Assembly: GCA_035283185.1 (NCBI GenBank)
Contig: DATEUJ010000206.1
Coordinates: 1-13,258, forward strand
From: DASSFZ01 sp035283185
Lineage (GTDB): Bacteria > Chloroflexota > Anaerolineae > Fen-1058
Reading direction: 5' to 3'
DNA length: 13,258 nucleotides
Part shown: positions 1 to 6,798 of the stretch, piece after piece
Layout: each line of letters begins with the position of its first letter
How positions within the stretch are numbered: the stretch's first letter is position 1
The notes under the pieces: model-generated
What the model saw: only the letters and a program-made list of their open reading frames with translations
Databases searched by the model: none
What the model was told of the DNA's origin: nothing
Made by a program: the position numbers and the translations under genes

Positions 1-1962
1 GGGCCGGCCCGGCTCGACTGCGGTGAGCATCGTGCCCACGACCTCGAACTCGCGCAGCCCATCGCGCGTTTCGAGTGCGATCGTGTCTCCTTCTTCCAGC
101 GCCTGGGTGAACGCCGTGAACGTCGAGGCCAGGACGGCGGGACGGTTCAATTCTCTCAGCCGCGCGAAGGCTGCCGCCGGATCGCCGGAGTCCCACAGGA
201 AACTGCCGCCGCCTGCCTGATACCGGGCCATGTCGATGGCCCGAATGTCGAGCGTGCCTTCGCCGTGATCGATCGACACGATGCGCTCGGCGACAGTCGC
301 CGCGACGCCGGGCCACGTCGTAATCCTTCTCGGCAGATGGGCGGGCAGTCCGATGACGGGTCTGAACGGGCTTGGTCCTGCGCCGGCGATCGTCAAATCC
401 CACACGTTCTCGCTCGCATTCCACTCGTCGACCATGCCCCGGTAGCCGAAGTTCACCGAACTGGCGACGACGGCCACCCACGCGGCGACGAGCAGCACCG
501 TCGCCGTGGCGACCATGCGTCTCGGCCGCTTAGTCAGGTTCTCGGCGGAGAGCAGGCCCGGCACGCCGAACAGCCGGTGCATCAGGCCGGGCATGAAGCG
601 CCCGAGCCACGCCAGAAGGCTCGGCAGCAGCAGGATCACGCCTCCGAGCATGAGCAGCGCGGCGACGATGACCTGCGCGAAAGAGGCGCCTGGCACGATC
701 GTGAAGCCGAAGGCGGCGTAACCGAGCAGCAGGAGGCCGGCTCCCGCGAGCAAAAGAATGGCCGCGATGGTGCGCTTGCGGTTCACGCGCATGGTGCCCG
801 TCTCGGCCTGCGTGCCGCTCAGCGCCTCGATCGGGTCGACGCGCGCCGCCGCACGGGCAGGCAGGTAGCCGGCCAGCGTTGGGATAGTGACGCCTGCGAT
901 CAGCGCGAGGAGCGTCAGCCAGGGCGGAACCTCCGGCGTGATCGAGGCGCTCAATCCGCTGTCGAACAGGGCGTCAAGCTCGAGCGCGCCACCCACCACC
1001 TGCACCAGCGCATAGCCGGTTGGGATGCCGGCGAGGGTGCCAATCAGCCCCAGCATGCCGGACTCGATCAGGAACATCGCCTGCACGCCTGCCCTGGGCA
1101 CGCCGAGCGCGCGCAGCACGCCGATCTCGGTTCGGCGCTGCGCGACGGCGACGGCCATCGTGTTGTATACCAGCGTCGAGCCGAGGACGAGAAACAACAC
1201 GCTGTTGAACGTCATCATGAAATTGACGATGCCCTGGATGTCGTCGAGCGGGCCGCGCCGCGTCTCGGGCGAGTCGATTTCGAGCGTGTCGGGCAGCGCG
1301 CGGCGCAGCCTTTCGGCGACGACGCCGGGATCGTGACCCGGTCGAAGCCGGATGGCGATCGAGTCGATGCGGTCGTCGCCGCGCAGCGTCTGCGCATCGG
1401 CCAGGCGCGTCACGGCGATGTCGCCGCCGTTCAGCCGCCCGACGCCGCTCTCCGCCAGGAGGCCCATCACTTTCAAGTCGACTGTGCCGCCCGGCCCGAT
1501 CAGCGCGATCGACTCGCCGAGTGAGATGTCTTTTTCTCGCGCGTAGCGTCCGGTCAGCAAGACGCTGCCGGGTCGATCGAGAAAGCGCCCCTCGATCAGC
1601 GCGTACGCGCGCACCTCGCGATCGATTTTCGGATCGACGCCCAGGATCGCCAGCGGCTCCGTCTCTCCGGGCAGCGCGCCGCCGGACTGGACGAGCGGCG
1701 CGACCAGCGCCACGCCTTCCGCTGCGCGCACCTTCGCCGTGATTCGCGCGCTGAATCCCTCGCTGGGGCCGCGCACTTCGATCTCCGCCTTTCCGGCGAT
1801 GTCGTCGATCGCCGCGCGCAGCGAGTCGGCTATCGACGCCGCCAGCGTCGGCGCGAAGATGAACGTCGCCACCCCCGCGACGACGCCGAGCAGCGTCAGC
1901 AGCGTCCGGACTTTGTGGCGGCTCGTATGGCGTAAACCGGTGAGCAAGACGAGTCTAAACAA
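1..1962 (-). CDS. MacB/FtsX-type ABC transporter permease (C-terminus beyond window)
   Basis: Membrane permease of an ABC export or lipoprotein-release type system, partner of the ATPase upstream. The minus frame stays open from 1962 to base 1 (654 codons), so the 3' end is missing. Seen: an N-terminal membrane segment at about residues 20-38, a large hydrophilic region typical of a MacB periplasmic core (about 40-240), an FtsX block with QRRTEIGVLRALGV from residue 275 flanked by membrane segments, two central hydrophobic segments (about 395-470), and a second FtsX-like half starting with a membrane segment at about 484-503. This two-half layout is the long FtsX permease type rather than the 400-residue LolC/MacB type. 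The start is TTG 1962 with GGAG 9 bases upstream; an in-frame TGA at 1981-1983 leaves only TTG 1977 or 1962 as reasonable starts. The substrate cannot be told from sequence. Family is sure, substrate is not. Confidence 0.88.
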   Translation of the reverse strand, partial: MFRLVLLTGLRHTSRHKVRTLLTLLGVVAGVATFIFAPTLAASIADSLRAAIDDIAGKAEIEVRGPSEGFSARITAKVRAAEGVALVAPLVQSGGALPGETEPLAILGVDPKIDREVRAYALIEGRFLDRPGSVLLTGRYAREKDISLGESIALIGPGGTVDLKVMGLLAESGVGRLNGGDIAVTRLADAQTLRGDDRIDSIAIRLRPGHDPGVVAERLRRALPDTLEIDSPETRRGPLDDIQGIVNFMMTFNSVLFLVLGSTLVYNTMAVAVAQRRTEIGVLRALGVPRAGVQAMFLIESGMLGLIGTLAGIPTGYALVQVVGGALELDALFDSGLSASITPEVPPWLTLLALIAGVTIPTLAGYLPARAAARVDPIEALSGTQAETGTMRVNRKRTIAAILLLAGAGLLLLGYAAFGFTIVPGASFAQVIVAALLMLGGVILLLPSLLAWLGRFMPGLMHRLFGVPGLLSAENLTKRPRRMVATATVLLVAAWVAVVASSVNFGYRGMVDEWNASENVWDLTIAGAGPSPFRPVIGLPAHLPRRITTWPGVAATVAERIVSIDHGEGTLDIRAIDMARYQAGGGSFLWDSGDPAAAFARLRELNRPAVLASTFTAFTQALEEGDTIALETRDGLREFEVVGTMLTAVEPGRP

Positions 1963-1974
1963 GGAGTCAAGCTC

Positions 1975-2086
1975 CAAATTTCAAACTTCAAAATCCAAAC
2001 TCAAAACTCAAAACTCGAATCTCCAATCACCAATTACCAATTACCAATCACCAACCACCAATCACCAGCCTCCAACCTCCAATCTG
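1975..2086. repeat. Degenerate heptanucleotide tract (16 units) between ATPase and permease genes
   Basis: Sixteen consecutive 7-base units in one phase fill the gap between the ATPase stop and the permease start. They begin as CAAATTT/CAAACTT-like units and grade into CAATCAC, CAATTAC and CAACCTC-like units. The tract is AT-rich and C-rich on the plus strand with almost no G, unlike the flanking genes. The same unit family recurs at 8713-8789, 12642-12676 and 13167-13194. Confidence 0.9.
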
Positions 2087-2087
2087 C

Positions 2088-2777
<690 letters not shown>

Positions 2778-2871
2778 GAGGCTCCTCGTGTCAGGCTCCT
2801 GGTCGAGCGACGCGGTCTGACGGCCTGCCATACCATTCTTCACCGTCGCGCCGCCCGATGGAATGGGTGCG

Positions 2872-2899
2872 ATTCTAGCACAGCGCGATGGCTGCACAA
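2872..2899 (-). promoter_or_regulatory. Putative sigma70-type promoter for the ABC operon
   Basis: On the minus strand TTGTGC (2899-2894) and TAGAAT (2877-2872) are separated by 16 bases. This places the transcript start about 90 bases ahead of ATG 2777. The -10 is good, the -35 weak; assignment is by inspection only. Confidence 0.5.
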
Positions 2900-2944
2900 T
2901 GTGGATTTCCATTTCTAGGGACTGCTGTATATACTATTTGCCAA

Positions 2945-2974
2945 TTGACAGATAGTGGGTTTACGTATTATCAT
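2945..2974 (+). promoter_or_regulatory. Putative sigma70-type promoter for acs
   Basis: A consensus -35 TTGACA at 2945-2950 is followed by two overlapping -10 candidates: TATTAT (2966-2971, spacing 15) and TATCAT (2969-2974, spacing 18). It lies in an AT-rich patch 40-70 bases before the acs start, divergent from the ABC promoter. Confidence 0.6.
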
Positions 2975-3013
2975 CTGAAACACCCACATCGCCACGAGAG
3001 GGAGGATGCTACC

Positions 3014-5107
3014 ATGAGCGAAAAAGAATTCATGCGAGTCAGCGAAGCGGAGATCGCCGTTCACTGGCAGGAAGAGGAATATTACCACCCCTCGGCCCAA
3101 TTTATCGCCCAGGCCAATATGGCGGACCCAGGAATTTATGAGCGGTTCAGCCTGGAGAATTTCCCCGAATGCTTTAAGGAGTATGCCGATCTGCTGACCT
3201 GGTATCAGTATTGGCATACGACGCTGGATACGAGTGATGCGCCTTTTTGGAAGTGGTTTGTCGGCGGCAAGATCAATGCGTGCTACAACTGCGTCGATAG
3301 ACACTTGCCGAAGTATAAGAATAAGGCGGCGATCATTTGGGTCCCCGAACCGGAGGATGAGCCTCATGTGGCGCTCACTTATCGGGAGCTGTATGTCCGA
3401 GTGAATGAGGTGGCCGCGGTTCTCAGAGACTTTGCCGGACTGAAGGCCGGCGATAGAGTCACGCTTCATTTGCCGATGGTGCCGGAACTCCCGATCACGA
3501 TGCTGGCTTGTGCCAGACTGGGCGTCATTCACTCCGAGGTATTTGGAGGATTTAGCGGCAAGGCGTGCGGCGACAGGATAGCGGACTCCGGAAGTCATGT
3601 CCTGATCACTATGGACGGCTACTACCGGTCCGGCCAACTCGGCGACCATAAGGAAAAGGCTGACGTAGCCATCAAGGCGGCGGAAGAACAAGGCCAGATC
3701 GTCGATAAAGTCTTGGTTTGGAGACGCCACCGTGGGAAATATGCTTCTCAAACGCCCATGAGAGCAGGCCGTGATTACTTTATGGACGATCTGATTAGGG
3801 ATCATGGCGGCAAAAGAGTCGATCCCGTTCCCATGCCGGCCGAAGCGCCCCTCTTCCTGATGTATACCAGTGGGACGACGGGCCGGCCTAAAGGATGCCA
3901 GCATAGCACCGGCGGCTATTTGGCCTATGTCGCAGGTACAGCAAAGTATGTACAGGACATTCATCCCGAGGATGTCTACTGGTGCATGGCGGATATAGGC
4001 TGGATCACCGGGCATTCGTACATCGTTTATGGCCCGCTCGCGCTGGGTGCGACGAGCGTAGTGTACGAAGGTGTCCCCACCTACCCGGATGCCGGGCGTC
4101 CCTGGCGAATCGCCGAGCAACTGGATGTCAATATTTTCCACACGGCGCCGACGGCGATACGGATGCTCAGAAAAGCGGGGCCGGATGAGCCGACGAAATA
4201 CCATTATCAGTTTAAGCATATGACGACGGTTGGAGAGCCGATAGAGCCGGAAGTGTGGAAGTGGTATTACCACGTCGTCGGCAAAGGCAAGGCGGTCATT
4301 GTCGACACATGGTGGCAAACGGAAAACGGAGGATTTCTCTGCAGCACGATGCCGGCCCTGCATGCGATGAAGCCTGGAAGTGCCGGTCCGGGGATGCCGG
4401 GTATCCATCCGGTCATCTACGATGAGGCCAGGAATGAGATCGAGCCGGGATCGGGTAAGGCCGGAAATATATGCATCCGGAATCCGTGGCCAGGGGCATT
4501 CCAGACGATCTGGGGCGACCGAGAGCGATACGTCGCGCAATATTATGCGAAGTATTGCAAGAACAAGAACAGCAAAGACTGGCGCGACTGGCCTTACTTT
4601 ACCAGCGATGGGGCCATGCAGGCTAAAGATGGCTACGTTCGGATATTAGGCCGGGTTGACGACGTCATCAATGTGGCAGGCCATCGATTGGGCACGAAGG
4701 AGTTAGAGTCCGCTTGTCTGACCGTCGACAAAGTGGCAGAAGCGGCGGTTGTACCGGCCGTGGATGAGGTCAAGGGCCGCGTCCCTGATATTTACGTGTC
4801 GCTTAAGCCCGGCTATCCATCCAGCAAAGAGATCGGATATGAAGTGATCCGGGCGCTGGAGACGATCATCGGCAAAATAGCCAGGCCGAGGCACGTCTAT
4901 GTTGTGCCGGACATGCCGAAGACTCGCTCCGGGAAAATCATGCGCCGTGTCCTGGCCGCTATCTCGAATAATATGGACGTCGGTGACGTAACGACGTTAG
5001 CCAACCCAGAAGTGGTCGAGGAAATCCGCAAAATGGTTCAAGGAGAGACGGTGGTCGTTACGCAAGAGGTGCCGGAAGATATCAGGCAATTTGGTGAGGA
5101 ACGTTGA
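3014..5107 (+). CDS. acs: Acetyl-CoA synthetase-like AMP-forming acyl-CoA ligase
   Basis: Cytoplasmic ligase that makes acetyl-AMP from acetate and ATP, then acetyl-CoA. The N-terminal helical domain of the Acs family comes first. Motifs then follow in order: P-loop YTSGTTGRPKG (284-294), GWITGHSY, TVGEP, DTWWQTENGG (431-440), GRVDDVINVAGHR (from 546) and PKTRSGKIMRR with catalytic K641. In characterised Acs this lysine is inactivated by acetylation. Trp434 matches the Trp that limits the pocket to acetate. The start is ATG 3014, with GGGAGG and an 8-base spacer; the open frame back to 2888 would overlap the promoter. At 697 residues it is about 45 longer than E. coli Acs (652), with extra N-terminal sequence and a Lys/Trp-rich insert near 513-526. 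Departures from the E. coli motif are Ile for Val in GWVTGHSY and Asn for Thr in QTETGG. GC and codon use differ from neighbours (two sampled 60-base lines hold 31 and 33 G+C, versus 43 and 45 in flanking genes), suggesting transfer or strong expression-linked codon bias. Acetate is likely but propionate is not excluded. Confidence 0.9.
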   Translation: MSEKEFMRVSEAEIAVHWQEEEYYHPSAQFIAQANMADPGIYERFSLENFPECFKEYADLLTWYQYWHTTLDTSDAPFWKWFVGGKINACYNCVDRHLPKYKNKAAIIWVPEPEDEPHVALTYRELYVRVNEVAAVLRDFAGLKAGDRVTLHLPMVPELPITMLACARLGVIHSEVFGGFSGKACGDRIADSGSHVLITMDGYYRSGQLGDHKEKADVAIKAAEEQGQIVDKVLVWRRHRGKYASQTPMRAGRDYFMDDLIRDHGGKRVDPVPMPAEAPLFLMYTSGTTGRPKGCQHSTGGYLAYVAGTAKYVQDIHPEDVYWCMADIGWITGHSYIVYGPLALGATSVVYEGVPTYPDAGRPWRIAEQLDVNIFHTAPTAIRMLRKAGPDEPTKYHYQFKHMTTVGEPIEPEVWKWYYHVVGKGKAVIVDTWWQTENGGFLCSTMPALHAMKPGSAGPGMPGIHPVIYDEARNEIEPGSGKAGNICIRNPWPGAFQTIWGDRERYVAQYYAKYCKNKNSKDWRDWPYFTSDGAMQAKDGYVRILGRVDDVINVAGHRLGTKELESACLTVDKVAEAAVVPAVDEVKGRVPDIYVSLKPGYPSSKEIGYEVIRALETIIGKIARPRHVYVVPDMPKTRSGKIMRRVLAAISNNMDVGDVTTLANPEVVEEIRKMVQGETVVVTQEVPEDIRQFGEER

Positions 5108-5137
5108 TAGAAGAAGCGCGCGCAACTACTCAACCCA

Positions 5138-5247
5138 CGTCATTGCGAGCGTTTTTTGCGAAGCAATCTCCTTGACAGTCAGCGGGGATTGCTTCGTCGC
5201 AAACGGCGCTCACCTGCCCCGCGCTTCTCAGCGGGGTCGCAATGACG
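5138..5247. repeat. MITE-like palindromic element with 11-base terminal inverted repeats
   Basis: CGTCATTGCGA (5138-5148) and its exact reverse complement TCGCAATGACG (5237-5247) bound a 110-base element. An inner pair, GAAGCAATCTCC (5160-5171) against GGGGATTGCTTC (5184-5195), forms a second arm with one mismatch. No reading frame is carried. This terminal sequence is one I recognise from dispersed palindromes in many bacterial genomes; copy number here is unknown. A 12-base direct repeat, AGAAGCGCGCGC, lies outside it on both sides (5112-5123 and 5259-5270). It sits between the convergent ends of acs and ycaQ, where the folded RNA might also help end transcription. Confidence 0.8.
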
Positions 5248-5333
5248 GCTGATCAGTTAGAAGCGCGCGCCACTTTTGCGCGGCTGGGAGCCGATCGGGA
5301 AGCCGAGCGGATGAACCGGATGCCGTGAACGGC

Positions 5334-6584
5334 TTACGCCGTCAGATCACGTTTCCAGGATGGGGGCACGCGCTTGCGGTCGTACTCGACATCTTTCGCG
5401 CCGAGGAATTCCGCCAGCTCCTCGATCGCCGTCGCGACAGCGCGTGAGACGGTTCGACTATTCGGCGCGCCGGGTTCGGCGTGCACGGCGTTGATCGTCA
5501 GCACGCTCCGCGTGCGGTCCATCTTCGGATCGATGCGCCCGACGAAGCGGTCGCCGTGCAAGATCGGCAGGACGTAGTAGCCGTGCTTGCGCTTCGGCTG
5601 GGGCACGTAAATCTCCACGGTATAGTCGAAGCCGAACATCCGCTGGGTGCGCGCGCGGTCGCAGATCAGGTTGTCGAACGGCGAGAGCAGCGTCGTGCGC
5701 GACTCCCAATGTCCACGCGAAGCGTCTAATCTCTCCAGAAGCGGCAAGTCATCTGCGTGTATATACCACTCGCCGCGCCACACCTGCCCGCCGTCTCGAA
5801 TCTCCACTCTCTCGATTCGAGCATCCGATTGAAGCTCGGACAGCACGCTCTTCAAGTCAGGATAGCGGCCTCGAATGTAGTGCAATCCGATATGCCGGGG
5901 TGTCGCCACGCCGAGCGCGCGCAGCGACTTCTGCGCAGCGCGGCGCACCACCTCGCGCTCGGCCAGCTTCTCGCGCGGCGTCCATTCCGGCAGGCAGCGC
6001 TTGCTTACGTCCCACAGCTTCTGGAGACCCGATCGGCCGGCAACCATGATCTGCCCCTTCGTCCACAAGTAGTCGAGCATCTCGGTCACGTTGCGCCCCG
6101 ACGTCCAGCCGGTGGAATACCAGTCGGACCTGGCCTCGTCTTCGAAGTAGCGCGCGGGCAGGGGGCCGTTGCGACGCAGCTCGCCGAGAATGTGCCGGCG
6201 CAAGCCGGCATTGTCTTTCAGCCACTGGCGAAGCTTCTTCGCCCTCGGCGTCTTGGGTTCGCCGGTCGCGTACGTGCGCATTAGCAGGCTGTGGATCGGA
6301 TAGTCCTCGGTGAGCACGATCGACGCGACGTGCGCCCAATACTCGAACAGGCTGCGGTCTTTCCACAGCAGCGTATCGACGTCGGCCAGGTCGTACTGGC
6401 CCAGGCGGCTCCACAGCACGAGCTGATGGCTGCGCGCGACGGCGCTGATCGGATCGAGCTGCAGGCAACCCAGGTCTCGCACGACTTCCAGGATGCCGGC
6501 CGGATCGACGGCCGGGCGCGGGCCGGCCAATCGCTGCTTGGCAATCGCGAGTCGGCGAGCAAGAGCAGGGGATAAGGTGCGCAA
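5334..6584 (-). CDS. ycaQ: YcaQ-family winged-helix DNA glycosylase
   Basis: Member of the HTH_42 (DUF1006) family. E. coli YcaQ and Streptomyces AlkZ remove alkylated bases and unhook interstrand crosslinks. Seen: a predicted helical, winged-helix-rich protein of 416 residues (E. coli YcaQ is about 410), with Q42-L43-D44 in a CLQLDPISAVARSHQLVLWSR context. This is the Q-x-D active-site motif of the YcaQ-type branch rather than the Q-x-Q of AlkZ. The FEYWAHVASIV and LLSPFDNLICDR stretches are also typical. The open frame runs up to TTG 6680, but that extension is the translation of a palindromic repeat and overlaps a TATAAT box. I therefore chose TTG 6584, which has GAGGA 4 bases upstream and gives the family-length product. 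It stands alone, convergent with acs and divergent from murE. The start is less certain than the family. Confidence 0.85.
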   Translation of the reverse strand: MRTLSPALARRLAIAKQRLAGPRPAVDPAGILEVVRDLGCLQLDPISAVARSHQLVLWSRLGQYDLADVDTLLWKDRSLFEYWAHVASIVLTEDYPIHSLLMRTYATGEPKTPRAKKLRQWLKDNAGLRRHILGELRRNGPLPARYFEDEARSDWYSTGWTSGRNVTEMLDYLWTKGQIMVAGRSGLQKLWDVSKRCLPEWTPREKLAEREVVRRAAQKSLRALGVATPRHIGLHYIRGRYPDLKSVLSELQSDARIERVEIRDGGQVWRGEWYIHADDLPLLERLDASRGHWESRTTLLSPFDNLICDRARTQRMFGFDYTVEIYVPQPKRKHGYYVLPILHGDRFVGRIDPKMDRTRSVLTINAVHAEPGAPNSRTVSRAVATAIEELAEFLGAKDVEYDRKRVPPSWKRDLTA

Positions 6585-6596
6585 GGTGTCCTCGAA

Positions 6597-6662
6597 AGAC
6601 CTGCCAGGTCTTTGCGAAGCACCCCCGAAGCGCAGCGCAGGGGGCGAAGACCTGGCAGGTCT
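6597..6662. repeat. Double AGACCTG palindrome ahead of ycaQ
   Basis: AGACCTGCCAGGTCT (6597-6611) is a 7+1+7 palindrome. Its reverse complement AGACCTGGCAGGTCT stands at 6648-6662. Between them, CCCCC (6622-6626) and GGGGG (6640-6644) form an inner arm, so the whole 66 bases can fold as one long hairpin. It lies in the likely 5' leader of ycaQ, between the TATAAT box and the chosen start. The AGACCTG...CAGGT core recurs inside murE at 7005-7037. Confidence 0.85.
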
Positions 6663-6671
6663 GTTGGCGTG

Positions 6672-6700
6672 ATTATACAACTACGCCGTGGGCGTGCCAT
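6672..6700 (-). promoter_or_regulatory. Putative promoter for ycaQ
   Basis: On the minus strand ATGGCA (6700-6695), a 17-base spacer and a perfect TATAAT (6677-6672). Transcription would begin near 6665, so the mRNA leader would carry the AGACCTG hairpin before the TTG 6584 start. Confidence 0.55.
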
Positions 6701-6762
6701 CCCCCAGTATTGTGCGCTGATTCTCACCGAAAGGCAACCATGCGCAGTGATCCGTGCGCGCT

Positions 6763-6789
6763 TTGCCAACCGTGGCGTCGTGGTAAAAT
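6763..6789 (+). promoter_or_regulatory. Putative promoter for murE, possibly leaderless
   Basis: TTGCCA (6763-6768) and extended -10 TGGTAAAAT (TAAAAT 6784-6789), spacing 15. The -10 ends only 9 bases before ATG 6799 and no Shine-Dalgarno sequence is visible, so the transcript may begin at or just before the start codon. Confidence 0.5.
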
Positions 6790-6798
6790 GCATACACC

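Noticed and set aside
265..1524. Long plus-strand open frame opposite the permease
   Set aside because: Its translation is Arg/Gln/His/Asp-rich without any recognisable domain, and the minus frame gives a clean FtsX permease. It is a GC-bias shadow.
1975..2086. CRISPR array or telomere-like repeat
   Set aside because: The units are contiguous 7-mers without spacers, so it is not CRISPR. Internal position and degenerate units argue against a telomere.
2778..2912. 45-residue N-terminal extension of the ABC ATPase
   Set aside because: Would overlap the TAGAAT promoter box and has no family similarity; ATG 2777 has a ribosome site.
2888..3013. 42-residue N-terminal extension of acs
   Set aside because: Overlaps the TTGACA promoter, while ATG 3014 has a strong ribosome site.
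2915..4540. Long minus-strand open frame opposite acs
   Set aside because: No recognisable domain and fully overlapped by the well-supported acs gene.
3014..5107. acs and the maoC/hydrolase pair as one metabolic operon
   Set aside because: They are on opposite strands, about 6.5 kb apart, with unrelated genes between and separate promoters.
5320..5345. Small hairpin ACGGC-TTAC-GCCGT over the ycaQ stop as a terminator
   Set aside because: Only five pairs and no U-run on either strand.
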